32,546 nt of DNA, taken from a virus. Positions within the stretch are counted from its first letter, which is position 1. Every line of letters begins with the position of its first letter. Below are positions 1 through 7,641 of the stretch, piece by piece. The notes under the pieces are model-generated. The model made no database searches. It saw only the letters and a list, made by a program, of their open reading frames with translations, and had not been told where the DNA came from. The stretch lies in the IMG/VR virus record IMGVR_UViG_3300027851_000084, positions 1 through 32,546 of that record. One strand, 5' to 3'. The position numbers and the translations under genes were made by a program.

Positions 1-195
1 GCTATATATAGGGGCGGGGGAGTGGTAGCGTTGCATATTGAAAAACGGGCCACTACGTAGGTTAGCCCGTTATCCACCGTCAATTTAACAGCCTAATTTG
101 CCTGGGATATTTTGCCCGCTGTTGCCATACTGGCTAGCTGTTCGCGGGGTTCATTGCCTACGATATACCCAGGCTCTAGGCATTGCAATACTAAT
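1..195. other. Intergenic region at the left map end
   Basis: I find no convincing gene here. It holds a G-rich stretch (11-25), a perfect palindrome CTATATATAG (2-11) and a terminator hairpin (41-71). A TTATCCACC near-match to the DnaA box lies at 70-78. If the map is circular, this region joins 32252-32546 to make a noncoding segment of about 480 bp between the head-protein operon and the scaffold gene. Confidence 0.6.
41..71 (-). terminator. Putative end of the terminase/portal/head operon
   Basis: Inverted repeat AACGGGC (44-50) and GCCCGTT (65-71) with a 14-nt loop. On the minus strand the stem is followed by a short T run that continues from its 3' arm. It lies 125 nt after the stop of the last leftward gene. 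The T run is short and the loop long, so it may be a weak terminator. Confidence 0.5.
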
Positions 196-321
196 TTATT
201 CGGCCTGCTCGTCCTGTGCGATCGCCTCGTCCAGGTCCTGCTCGGTCTTAGCCAGCTCGGCCTGCTCGTCGCCATTTGGCGGCACGATCGTTACTATAGC
301 GTGGGCGTCAATATCAGCCAT
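196..321 (-). CDS. Small acidic protein, 41 aa
   Basis: The start codon overlaps the stop of the MuF-type head gene in a TAATG arrangement, the same coupling used by many gene pairs in this genome, which is why I accept this short ORF. The product is acidic (many Glu, Asp, Gln) with two repeats of the motif DEQAE (residues 18-22 and 37-41). It has no membrane segment or cysteine. It is the last gene before the terminator and the noncoding junction, and the next gene in transcription order across the junction is the scaffold protein. Function unknown; a small head-assembly accessory is possible from position alone. Confidence 0.55.
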   Translation of the reverse strand: MADIDAHAIVTIVPPNGDEQAELAKTEQDLDEAIAQDEQAE

Positions 322-1916
322 TATAGTAGCTCCTCAAATATCTTACTTAGGTTTGGTGCGACAGTCTTAAAGCCTTTAGGGTCGAGCCTCCACGCGCCGT
401 AAGCGTCAGCAAATACCTCGCTATCGCTGCGGGCATACGTGCCCCATTTGCCTAGGCTCAGTACGCGGGTGGCGCCGTTCTTGTCAGTCCTGCGGACCGT
501 GCGGCCAGCTGCCACGAGCTTAAGGTCCTCGTCGCTATATTCGTTACCCAGGTCCCGCTTTAATCGTAATGCTACGACGCTCGTGCGGTCGGCTTGCATG
601 GCTGCGAATATGTCGGCACGCTTGTTTAATTTTTGGCCAGAATTGTAGCCGTTGGTGTGTACGTTCATGGCGTCGATCGCGTGGCCAATTTCATGGTAGA
701 CAGTATGCTTAACGCGTGGCCCTACAGCACCAGGCCTAATATGTAGCTGGCGAGTTACGCCCACAATTTGGCGGCTGGCGTCATAAACGGGGCGCTCAGA
801 ATATACGCCTTTAGTGTTTGGTGCCCAGCGACTGCGCGGCGGCTTGCTGGTAGGCACGATACCATTTTCGTTAATAACTCGAGCCTCGAGCGGGCTAAGC
901 TTAAACGTCTGGCTGGTCTTACCGCTAGGGCCTGGGACTATAAGCTGGTTGGTCCCTGCATTCTTTACGCGGGTAACGCCAGGGCTAATAATTTTGGCTG
1001 TTTGGCGGCCACCTGCTGGGCTCGGTATTCCAGGCTTAGGCTGGCCAAAGCTCGGTTTTTCATAAATGCCAGTATTCGGGTTATAGGCTTTAGTTTGTGC
1101 GGCCAGGGTGCTGTGCACGATATTGTAGTGGTGTTGGCAGTTAGGGTGGAATATGCCGTCGGCCTTGGCGTCGGCCAGGCTAGGGTAGCCCTCGGTTTTG
1201 CCCGTAAGGCTTACGATTTTGTATTCCCATTTAGCGCAGGCGCTGTGCGTCGAGTTACCGCCCGTAATCTCTACCAGGTCGTAGCCGTTGGCTAGCATTT
1301 TATTTGCCACTCCAGTATTGCGAGCCTCCATAAGCTTGGTACGCGCCAGCATTGCAGCATAGCGGTCCAGTTCCCACTTAGCGCCCCGTTTGTCGATAAG
1401 GCCAGTAACGCCGCTAGCTTTTAGGGTTGCCTTTACCTTTTCAGATATAGCACGACGGCCAGCGCCAGTAAGCGCCCCCTCTGCGAGCTCTAGGGTAATC
1501 TGGTCTTTTACCGCCTGGCTTAGTAATTGGCCTGCAGTACGGCCCACTGTAGTAAGCGCTGCAGCAAAAGCCTCCTGCGTTTCACTAATCAGGACCGCTA
1601 CGGCACGCTGGTCTATTACGTTAAATGGGGTGGCCTCTCTCATAGGGGCGTTAATACTCGCAAGCTGCTTAATAACGTCGCCAGTGCCACGCTGGTAAGT
1701 ATCAGGCAGGACAGTATCGAGCCATTGGCCCGTTTCTACCCCTGCGTCGCCTAGTATTTGCTCGATCTGCCGCATAATGCCAGCACGCCTAAATTGCTCG
1801 AAGTCGGTTTGCTGGTCAAAGGTGGCCATAATGTTACGGCCAGCACGTTTATAAATGCTCTCAAGTTGGCGCAGGTCTTTTTCTCTAAATGGTTCGCGGG
1901 CTGGTATTTTCGGCAT
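321..1916 (-). CDS. MuF/SPP1 gp7-type minor head protein fused to a zincin-like metallopeptidase domain
   Basis: 531 aa. Residues about 185-268 carry the MuF head-morphogenesis signature: an ART motif near 191, a Cys-Ala-Lys-Trp at 227-230 and GIFHPNCQHH at 254-263. The family binds the portal and is packaged in the head. The C-terminal part (about 330-531) is unlike a plain SPP1 gp7. It has the HExxH zinc motif HEIGH at 408-412 and a downstream DSEVFADAYGAW segment (498-509) whose Glu500 is a plausible third ligand. The ending (LDPKGF..APN..KIFEELL) resembles the lethal-factor-like (ATLF) zincin pattern. MuF proteins fused to effector domains are known as polyvalent proteins delivered with phage DNA. 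The gene follows the portal gene after 2 nt. Head role is confident; a peptidase role is inferred from the motif. Confidence 0.85.
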   Translation of the reverse strand: MPKIPAREPFREKDLRQLESIYKRAGRNIMATFDQQTDFEQFRRAGIMRQIEQILGDAGVETGQWLDTVLPDTYQRGTGDVIKQLASINAPMREATPFNVIDQRAVAVLISETQEAFAAALTTVGRTAGQLLSQAVKDQITLELAEGALTGAGRRAISEKVKATLKASGVTGLIDKRGAKWELDRYAAMLARTKLMEARNTGVANKMLANGYDLVEITGGNSTHSACAKWEYKIVSLTGKTEGYPSLADAKADGIFHPNCQHHYNIVHSTLAAQTKAYNPNTGIYEKPSFGQPKPGIPSPAGGRQTAKIISPGVTRVKNAGTNQLIVPGPSGKTSQTFKLSPLEARVINENGIVPTSKPPRSRWAPNTKGVYSERPVYDASRQIVGVTRQLHIRPGAVGPRVKHTVYHEIGHAIDAMNVHTNGYNSGQKLNKRADIFAAMQADRTSVVALRLKRDLGNEYSDEDLKLVAAGRTVRRTDKNGATRVLSLGKWGTYARSDSEVFADAYGAWRLDPKGFKTVAPNLSKIFEELL

Positions 1917-1918
1917 GG

Positions 1919-3364
1919 CTAAGCCTCGCCGTTACCGCTGCCGCCGTTGTCGCCGCCGATATTCGGGACCGTACCCACAGGGACCGCTACGCCGTTCTCC
2001 TCGGTAATTCGCTTGCGCTTTTTGTCTGCGTCCTCGCGCTCTAGCCCGTCGAGTTTCATAATGGCGTCCGTTTTACTCTCGGTGCCCTGGTCTAAGCGCT
2101 TGCCCTCGTTTTCGATAAGCTCGGCCTCGTCAATAGGTAAGCCGTCTGCCCAGGTAATATTAGGGACCTCAGGCTCGCCAGGTAGTTTTTTACCCATAAC
2201 CTCGTAGCCGTGCTTTTTAGCGAGCAGCTGCGCGACGTAAATAGCCTCTTTAAGGCCCTGGTCGTAGTAGAGTTTTTTACGGTTAATTTTAGCGATCGTT
2301 CGCATAAGTCGTAATTTAAGGGCTCGGCCACTCTCTGCAGCGCCTTGCTTGTCCATACCGAATACAGCGGGGCTGGTTTCAGAGGTCATATATAGGAATT
2401 CGATAAGGCGGTCGATCTGCTTAAAGCTGTTATCTAGGCTCGCGTCCCAGGTAATGTACTCAGGCTTAGCAGGCTTGCTGCCCATTTCGTTATCGGGAAT
2501 AGTAAACAGCTGCAGCTTATCCTTGCGAATATTACCCTTTTCGTCCAGCACGCCCTCAGGTAGCGCCAGTATCGGGTCGCTGTGCTTGTCTAGGATATTT
2601 TCGTTTTTGGTCATACGGTTATTAACCGCGTACATTAGGGCCTCGATGTCGTGGTAGTCAGATACACCGTAAAAGTCGCCAGCACGCCAGTTAGGTACGT
2701 GGATAATTAGGCTGCGATCTATTCCAGTTTCTTGCTCCTCCTCGAGGGTAGGGTCGTATAGTGCCAGTGGGGCCTTGCGATATAGGGCCTTGTCTTTAAA
2801 TTCCCATAGCTCATTTACGATCTTGCCAGGGTAGTGGCGCTCGATACGGATATACTCGTCTTTACCGATCGTTACCATAAATGCCAGCTCCTGGTATTCG
2901 GGCTGCGCTCGCCAGTTGCCTGGGTTTACCATAGGGAAGTAGATACTAGGGGTAATGTCCTCAATAAATACAGTGCTTATGGCGTCGCCTGGGTTTTTCG
3001 GACCGCTGCGGACTTTAAAAATAGCGTCGCCTCGGGCGCTGTTCTTTAGGGCGCTCTCGTATAGTTGGGTGTGTAGTGAGTTCTCAAAGGCGAGGTTTTT
3101 AAGCCATTCGGTTTGCTCTTTATTGCTACCAGTAAGCACTATAGGCTCGCCCGCTAGCATATCGGCACTAACTTTACTAATTAGGCCCGCGAAGTTTACG
3201 GCTACGTATTTCAATTTGGCATAGTTTTGGGTGTACTGCAGGCTGTTAATTTCAATGCTAAAAGCCTCGAAGTGTTTGCCGTCGAATAACTTATCGTATT
3301 TCGAGTAGTTATTTAGGCGAGCCTGTGCGTTTTTGTAAGGGAATACTATAGCCTTATTGTCCAT
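1919..3364 (-). CDS. Portal protein, SPP1 gp6-like
   Basis: 481 aa, a normal length for SPP1 gp6-type portals. The most telling stretch is residues 326-366, with TSPAVFG then SGRALKLRL, a conserved portal segment in the stem/wing region. The N-terminus has the usual KY..LFDG opening (23-29). The C-terminal 30 residues are Gly/Asn rich and probably disordered. It forms the dodecameric DNA gate, binds the large terminase during packaging and lies between terminase and MuF genes as in SPP1. The start is chosen because it lies exactly 6 nt after an extended -10 (TGCTACAAT) with no Shine-Dalgarno, suggesting a leaderless mRNA. Confidence 0.93.
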   Translation of the reverse strand: MDNKAIVFPYKNAQARLNNYSKYDKLFDGKHFEAFSIEINSLQYTQNYAKLKYVAVNFAGLISKVSADMLAGEPIVLTGSNKEQTEWLKNLAFENSLHTQLYESALKNSARGDAIFKVRSGPKNPGDAISTVFIEDITPSIYFPMVNPGNWRAQPEYQELAFMVTIGKDEYIRIERHYPGKIVNELWEFKDKALYRKAPLALYDPTLEEEQETGIDRSLIIHVPNWRAGDFYGVSDYHDIEALMYAVNNRMTKNENILDKHSDPILALPEGVLDEKGNIRKDKLQLFTIPDNEMGSKPAKPEYITWDASLDNSFKQIDRLIEFLYMTSETSPAVFGMDKQGAAESGRALKLRLMRTIAKINRKKLYYDQGLKEAIYVAQLLAKKHGYEVMGKKLPGEPEVPNITWADGLPIDEAELIENEGKRLDQGTESKTDAIMKLDGLEREDADKKRKRITEENGVAVPVGTVPNIGGDNGGSGNGEA

Positions 3365-3370
3365 ACCATA

Positions 3371-3379
3371 ATTGTAGCA
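3371..3379 (-). promoter_or_regulatory. Extended -10 promoter for the portal gene
   Basis: The minus strand reads TTAGTGCTACAAT, that is TGC-TACAAT, then six bases, then the portal ATG at 3364. A start site 6-7 nt after the -10 would coincide with the A of the ATG. It sits in the 43-nt gap between the large terminase and portal genes. Confidence 0.6.
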
Positions 3380-3407
3380 CTAATGCTTTAAATTTTATTT
3401 CCCTAAA

Positions 3408-4961
3408 TTAGTCGCTCTGCTGGACCGTCGGGCGTCGTCGCAGCGCCACGTCTGCAGCGCTCATGTAGCTATCGAACATATCGTCGTGATCGCCTTGCGG
3501 GAATTCCACAATTTCGTCGTAAAATTCCTGGTATAGCGGGTGGTCGCGGCGCAGGTGGACCATGCCGCCACTAAATAGGGCAGCGTGCACAATGGCGCGG
3601 GCTCGTTTGCTCTGGGCTGGGCGGTACGGCTTTATAGGTGGATAAATACCCTGGGTGGCGCCGCGGTTCTTTACGAGCTTTAATAGGCCACTCTGAAAAG
3701 CGATAGCCTCGATACGTAGCTTACGGTGCTGCCATTCCTGGTAATTCTCGAGTATAGCGTCTACCTGTTTCATTGGGTCGCTCTCGCGCATACGCAGCAT
3801 ATCAAGCTGGACCACATGGCCCGCAGGACCGCCTGGGCAAATAGGGCAGTGTTTCGTTACGCCGATCGTCGCCATAGTCCACCAGTCGGCCGTCTGCTTT
3901 TCACTAATTGCAGGGTCCACCGAGCCGCTAATAGTACTAAAGTAGGTATCTAGCCAGTGGTCGAGTACGAGGTGGTCGGCAAGCTGTGTACGCTGTTGGT
4001 GTGCGATAAGGTGCGCCCCTAGGCTGTAAACACTCTGCAGCCATTCCTCCTGGACGATCTGCTGCCCCTCGGCCAGTGGTTTGTTTTGTATTTCCTGGGC
4101 CCAGGCTACGGCACCAATATAGTTAGGGTTATTCGGGTCGTCCCTCCAGGCATATATTTCCTCGGTGCTGTACAGCTCAGGCCACAGGCTCTGGCCGTCT
4201 TTTTTAATACCGCTATATAAAAACGTGGTCCAGCTACTAAATTCCTTTTCCTTAGATACGATAGCCGATAGCAGGCTGCGCTTGTGCAGCATTGTACCAA
4301 TCAGAATACAGCGGCCCACTTGGCGGTCGATCGCAGGCAGGGCAGCACGTACTAGCCAGCGGCGTAGTTTTTCGCGGCGTTCCTTGTTCTGTACAGCCTC
4401 GTCATTCTCTAGGTCGTCGCATATCATTAGCTGCACGCGGAAGTTTTTAAATTTAAGCCCGCGCACCTTTTGCCCAGCACCCAGGGCCATAATCTTACAC
4501 TGTTTTACGTTCCCCTTTTCGTCGGTGCCCATTACGATAATCTCGTCCTCGCTCCACTGCGGGCCCATAACGTCGCCATATAGCCATTTAAGTACGGTAT
4601 TCTCCTCGAATTCGTCTTTTACAGAGGCAAGGTGCAGGACCGCCTGGCTCCAGGTGTCGCCGATCAGTAGGCTAAAGCGGCTAGTAGCGTTCAGCGTGCG
4701 CCATGCTAAATACACTACCGAGGTAGTAGTGGACTTGGCAAAGCCACGCGGGGCAGCACCGCCTACGTGCCCCCTGGTATTGGTATAGAGTTGCAGTATT
4801 TCGAGGTGGAAGTCTGGCGGGTATGTCGGTACGTGGGCGTGGAATAGCATAGCAAAAGCGGGTATATTCTCTGGCTGGGCAAAGTATTTACGTAAGTGCT
4901 TTTTAGCTGCAGGCTCGCCGTACTGGTCTACGATGTCCTGGAATATCTTAGGGACCGCCAT
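3408..4961 (-). CDS. terL: Terminase large subunit (ATPase and nuclease)
   Basis: 517 aa. Walker A-like GGAAPRGFAKST at 67-78, Walker B LMICDDLE at 178-185 and a coupling motif LIGTMLH at 220-226 form the packaging ATPase. The C-terminal RNase H-like nuclease is marked by SVDPAIS (347-353) with the first catalytic Asp at 349. A late acidic motif lies in GDHDDMFDS (490-498). Residues 371-382 (HCPICPGGPAGH) look like a small Cys/His insertion in the nuclease domain. The gene is immediately downstream of the small subunit (2-nt gap) and upstream of the portal. It cuts and pumps DNA into the prohead at the portal. Confidence 0.95.
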   Translation of the reverse strand: MAVPKIFQDIVDQYGEPAAKKHLRKYFAQPENIPAFAMLFHAHVPTYPPDFHLEILQLYTNTRGHVGGAAPRGFAKSTTTSVVYLAWRTLNATSRFSLLIGDTWSQAVLHLASVKDEFEENTVLKWLYGDVMGPQWSEDEIIVMGTDEKGNVKQCKIMALGAGQKVRGLKFKNFRVQLMICDDLENDEAVQNKERREKLRRWLVRAALPAIDRQVGRCILIGTMLHKRSLLSAIVSKEKEFSSWTTFLYSGIKKDGQSLWPELYSTEEIYAWRDDPNNPNYIGAVAWAQEIQNKPLAEGQQIVQEEWLQSVYSLGAHLIAHQQRTQLADHLVLDHWLDTYFSTISGSVDPAISEKQTADWWTMATIGVTKHCPICPGGPAGHVVQLDMLRMRESDPMKQVDAILENYQEWQHRKLRIEAIAFQSGLLKLVKNRGATQGIYPPIKPYRPAQSKRARAIVHAALFSGGMVHLRRDHPLYQEFYDEIVEFPQGDHDDMFDSYMSAADVALRRRPTVQQSD

Positions 4962-4963
4962 GC

Positions 4964-5488
4964 TTACGGCTCCACGTCTACTACGTCGGCCTGTTTGGTG
5001 CGCTTTAGCCCGTGCTTAAAGTGCTCAGCCATTGCGGCGCTAATAACGTCTTTATCCTCGTCCTCGAGCTTGTCGTCGTCCTCAGGCGATACGTATAGGT
5101 GGGCCTTGGGTCCGAATTCCTTAAATTTCTTGCGCTCCATATATTTCATAGCAAAGTCAGGGTCGCGGCGCAGGTTCTCTACGATCGTGCGGCGGGCTAA
5201 TAAAAACGGGTTTTGCTTAAGTGCGGTTTTCCACTCTAAAAACTCAGTGTTATTTTTTTGGTGGTTATATAACGTAGCTGGGCTAATTCCAGCCAGGGCG
5301 CAAGCCTCTACGTCGTCGCAGCCTAATAGAAAAGCCTCGCGTAAAATGGCCAGCACCTCCTCTGTTATTGCATTAGGGCGGCCCTGCGGCTCGCCGTGTG
5401 TATCATGCTTACGGGTCGGGACTAAGGCGCTAGTGATCGTAGCGGGCTTAGCCTCTTTTTTACCCTTGCCTTTTTTAGAGTTTGCCAT
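4964..5488 (-). CDS. terS: Terminase small subunit
   Basis: 174 aa, typical size. After a Lys-rich N-terminus, residues 56-76 form a helix-turn-helix (GCDDVEACALAGISPATLYNH) of the kind used by small terminases to recognise the packaging site. The middle (ARRTIVENLRRDPDFAMKYME) fits the oligomerisation helices of the family, and the C-terminus is acidic. It precedes the large subunit by 2 nt. The start ATG lies exactly 6 nt after TGG-TAAAAT (5495-5503), again without a Shine-Dalgarno, so it is probably translated from a leaderless mRNA that starts the packaging operon. Confidence 0.85.
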   Translation of the reverse strand: MANSKKGKGKKEAKPATITSALVPTRKHDTHGEPQGRPNAITEEVLAILREAFLLGCDDVEACALAGISPATLYNHQKNNTEFLEWKTALKQNPFLLARRTIVENLRRDPDFAMKYMERKKFKEFGPKAHLYVSPEDDDKLEDEDKDVISAAMAEHFKHGLKRTKQADVVDVEP

Positions 5489-5494
5489 AAGCTC

Positions 5495-5503
5495 ATTTTA
5501 CCA
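5495..5503 (-). promoter_or_regulatory. Extended -10 promoter for the terminase operon
   Basis: The minus strand reads TGGTAAAAT, then GAGCTT, then the ATG of the small terminase. The spacing is the same as at the portal gene. The element overlaps the stop codon of the preceding small gene. Confidence 0.5.
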
Positions 5504-5734
5504 CTGGCGGCGGGTTTTAGTCCGTTTATAAGGCTTACGCCTAGCCCTGTTATCGCCGCCTACGTGCCAAAAGCCGCAAAATTCGCAGTGGTATGGGTGT
5601 AGTTTTTTGGCGCCTCTTACCGCGCCAGCGCCACGCCTTTTAATGGCTTGGTTATCTGCAGCCACCTTAGTACGGTGCTTATCTTTATTAGCGCAGCCAG
5701 TTTCGTAGCTGCCATGCCCCTTATTTTCGCCCAT
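5498..5734 (-). CDS. Small basic zinc-finger-like protein, 78 aa
   Basis: A very basic protein (many Lys and Arg) with a Cys-x2-Cys-x3-His cluster (HCEFCGFWHVGG, about 48-60) able to hold one zinc ion, followed by an Arg/Lys-rich tail. Small zinc-binding proteins of this type are common beside phage terminase genes, but I do not recognise a named family and see no complete HNH motif. Nucleic-acid binding is the likely role. It is the last gene of the early block, 4 nt after the preceding membrane protein. Confidence 0.6.
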   Translation of the reverse strand: MGENKGHGSYETGCANKDKHRTKVAADNQAIKRRGAGAVRGAKKLHPYHCEFCGFWHVGGDNRARRKPYKRTKTRRQW

Positions 5735-5738
5735 AGCA

Positions 5739-5966
5739 TTACCCCTGGACCAGTACGTATGGGCAATTAGTACAGTGGTACTTACCTTGCTTAGCGTGCT
5801 CCTCGCACCATTTATGGCCGTCAGTGCATAGCGGCTGCGGGTGGTATAGGTTGGGGTTGCTGCCGTCGAGGTGTTTAAAACGATCAGAGGACCCCAGCCA
5901 GAAAAACAATATAAACATACCTGCTGCGCCGAAAAATACCCCAGCTATAAATATAAATATCTCCAT
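5739..5966 (-). CDS. Small membrane protein with Cys/His tail, 75 aa
   Basis: One strong transmembrane helix at about residues 3-25 (IFIFIAGVFFGAAGMFILFF), then a soluble tail with Cys47, His51, Cys54, His57 and CTNC at about 65-68, which could bind zinc. The start overlaps closely with the end of the upstream gene. Function unknown. Its location in the early block argues against a direct lysis role. Confidence 0.55.
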   Translation of the reverse strand: MEIFIFIAGVFFGAAGMFILFFWLGSSDRFKHLDGSNPNLYHPQPLCTDGHKWCEEHAKQGKYHCTNCPYVLVQG

Positions 5967-5967
5967 G

Positions 5968-6177
5968 CTACAGCGCTCCCTCGTACTTTTTAGCGATCTT
6001 AATTAGTTTGCGTAATTGGCGGCGATACCACCAGGCAGGCAGCCAGCGCTTTAGCTCCATTTCAAAGCTACCCTGCTTAGTTATCCACTCTACGCGGTAG
6101 GCAGTCATATACACGTTAATATTATAACGCTCGAGCTCTACTACCATGCTCTGCGCTGCGCGTCCTAAGCCGTTCAT
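5968..6177 (-). CDS. Small basic protein, 69 aa
   Basis: Starts in an ATGA overlap with the preceding zinc-finger gene, which supports it as a coupled gene. The product is rich in Arg, Lys and Trp in its second half (WLPAWWYRRQLRKLIKIAKK), which predicts an amphipathic basic helix that could bind membrane or nucleic acid. No family recognised. Confidence 0.55.
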   Translation of the reverse strand: MNGLGRAAQSMVVELERYNINVYMTAYRVEWITKQGSFEMELKRWLPAWWYRRQLRKLIKIAKKYEGAL

Positions 6178-6770
6178 AAAGCTAGGCCCAGCTGCGGGCT
6201 CGCCAGTTCAAATACAAAGTCGCTAGCACTCGGCCAATAGTCCACCTGGTCGCGTTTACGCATTACGTCGTGGACCGTTACCCTTTTCGGGTCCCGTTGC
6301 ATTATTCGGTTTTGGTACGTCTGTACGCGGCTTGCAGCCTGCCAGTCGCCCCGCAAAAAGCTCCAGCCCTGCCTAGTGATAAGCCAGGCGGTCCCCTCGT
6401 CGTCTACGTGGGTAATCAGGCCAAAATAGCGCAGTTTTTGGAAGTTGCCGTATTGGCTAGTATTTAGCTCGAGGTCCCGCTTGTGTATCTCATTTAGGCC
6501 GCCCTGCTCCTTAACTCGTCGCCCAGCTATTGCTAATAGGTCCACGAGCGCGGGGCTCAGGCTATGCCAGTTCATACGTAGCGAGCCCTTACAGCACCTG
6601 CAGCGTTTGTCGCCAGGTTGCCAGTTACTACAGCCCTCTGGCTGGTAAAAGTCGCCTGGGTTGCCCTCTTGGGGGACCGCGCCCTTAATTAGCGAGTGTG
6701 CTACCTCTAAATGGCGTATAGCAGCTGCGCGATCGTTTAATTTTTCGTAGCAGAATAAACACTGTTTCAT
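6174..6770 (-). CDS. Zinc-finger protein with winged-helix-like C-terminus, 198 aa
   Basis: The N-terminus has a C2H2-like finger: Cys4-x2-Cys7 and His19 with His25 (CLFC..HLEVAH). A second Cys cluster near 47-60 includes CRCC. From about 70 to 165 the protein looks helical, ending in ITRQGWSFLRGDW, reminiscent of the wing of a winged-helix DNA-binding domain. A regulatory or DNA-binding role in early infection is plausible. No named family recognised. Confidence 0.6.
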   Translation of the reverse strand: MKQCLFCYEKLNDRAAAIRHLEVAHSLIKGAVPQEGNPGDFYQPEGCSNWQPGDKRCRCCKGSLRMNWHSLSPALVDLLAIAGRRVKEQGGLNEIHKRDLELNTSQYGNFQKLRYFGLITHVDDEGTAWLITRQGWSFLRGDWQAASRVQTYQNRIMQRDPKRVTVHDVMRKRDQVDYWPSASDFVFELASPQLGLAL

Positions 6771-6776
6771 TGTGGC

Positions 6777-7004
6777 CTAAGCCCTCCCCTCCCTGGTTAC
6801 TTTTACTGCGATCTTAGCAGCCTTAAATATTAGCCCAGGTATAAAAAGCGCCACTGCGAAAAATGCAGCGGTGTAATATCCTACCCAGCAAATTGCTACG
6901 ACAAAGTTGCGGCCGTATTGGCTCGTGCCCTTATCGAAGTTAGCAAATAGCTCGCTAAACATAGTTTTAAATTGTTGTTTTTGTGTTTTGTTGGTGTTAC
7001 CCAT
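6777..7004 (-). CDS. Small membrane protein, 75 aa
   Basis: Two adjoining hydrophobic stretches (about 30-60, VVAICWVGYYTAAFFAVALF and following) give one or two transmembrane helices after a polar N-terminus. A good Shine-Dalgarno (AAAAGGAG) precedes the start by about 10 nt. An upstream ATG beside the Shine-Dalgarno reads only MRHG then stop. One copy of the ACTCGCTTGTGTTA motif lies 42 nt upstream (7047-7060), at the end of the preceding gene. Function unknown. Confidence 0.5.
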   Translation of the reverse strand: MGNTNKTQKQQFKTMFSELFANFDKGTSQYGRNFVVAICWVGYYTAAFFAVALFIPGLIFKAAKIAVKVTREGRA

Positions 7005-7043
7005 GGCGCATATCTCCTTTTGTTGGTTGGTTACTCTCCTAAT

Positions 7044-7397
7044 TTAACTCGCTTGTGTTAATTCGTCAATGCCCTTTTTTAGCAATATTTTGCAATCGTG
7101 CTGCTTAGGGCGTAAGTTATCCACAATTACATCTAGTGCGGGCTTTACGTCATTGCCGTTATAGTCGGTTATCATTACGTAAATATCGCCATTGCGCTGC
7201 GCTCGGTAGGTCAGTAGCACGTCCTCGTCGTCAGCAAATACCTCAAAAAGCCCGCTACGCTCGCGGGTAAATTCGTTATATTTCGTAATACGGCTATCTA
7301 CTCGGCTCATTGCTGCAGTTAGCATATTGTGCACAAGCAAATTATCCCGCGCTAGGGCGGGGTTAATTCCTGTAGCATATAGGGCCAGCACTAGCAT
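7044..7397 (-). CDS. Unknown protein, 117 aa
   Basis: The first 16 residues (MLVLALYATGINPALA) are hydrophobic and could be a weak signal peptide, or the N-terminal strand of a soluble protein. The rest is a mixed alpha/beta sequence with no recognised motif. It encodes one of the VDN segments whose codons form a perfect TTATCCACA box (7117-7125). It follows the 72-aa gene after 4 nt. No function assigned. Confidence 0.55.
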   Translation of the reverse strand: MLVLALYATGINPALARDNLLVHNMLTAAMSRVDSRITKYNEFTRERSGLFEVFADDEDVLLTYRAQRNGDIYVMITDYNGNDVKPALDVIVDNLRPKQHDCKILLKKGIDELTQAS

Positions 7398-7401
7398 GGC
7401 C

Positions 7402-7620
7402 CTATTCCTCGGTAGAGTTATCCACAGGTGCAGGTGCAGCTTTTGGTGGTTTGGCCATTTTCTTAGCCTGCGCCTTGGTAAGCTCGTCGCCTAGTTTAGC
7501 ACCGAATACGTAAACGCGCTTACCGCCCAGGCTAACATAGTTGCGGGTCAGTACGTCGTCTACGGTGTGGTATGCCACCCCTTGCTTTACTGCGTGTTTT
7601 GGTTCGCTGTTTTGTGTCAT
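7402..7620 (-). CDS. Unknown protein, 72 aa, leaderless start
   Basis: A short protein with a beta-rich middle (YVSLGGKRVYVFGAKLG) and a Lys/Pro/Ala-rich C-terminus (AKPPKAAPAPVDNSTEE). The ATG is exactly 6 nt after TGC-TATAAT, without Shine-Dalgarno, so it probably begins a leaderless transcript and a new transcription unit. The VDNS codons contain a perfect TTATCCACA box (7418-7426). No family recognised. Confidence 0.6.
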   Translation of the reverse strand: MTQNSEPKHAVKQGVAYHTVDDVLTRNYVSLGGKRVYVFGAKLGDELTKAQAKKMAKPPKAAPAPVDNSTEE

Positions 7621-7626
7621 AAGCTA

Positions 7627-7635
7627 ATTATAGCA
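7627..7635 (-). promoter_or_regulatory. Extended -10 promoter internal to the early block
   Basis: The minus strand reads CTAGTGCTATAAT, then TAGCTT, then the ATG at 7620. This is the closest match to TATAAT in the promoter family of this genome. It sits in the 21-nt gap after the nuclease gene. Confidence 0.6.
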
Positions 7636-7641
7636 CTAGCT

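Noticed and set aside
6121-6135. TATAAT inside the 69-aa gene followed 6 nt later by GTG in frame
   Set aside because: The start is GTG, not ATG, lies within a coding region coupled by ATGA, and may be chance; not counted with the leaderless set.
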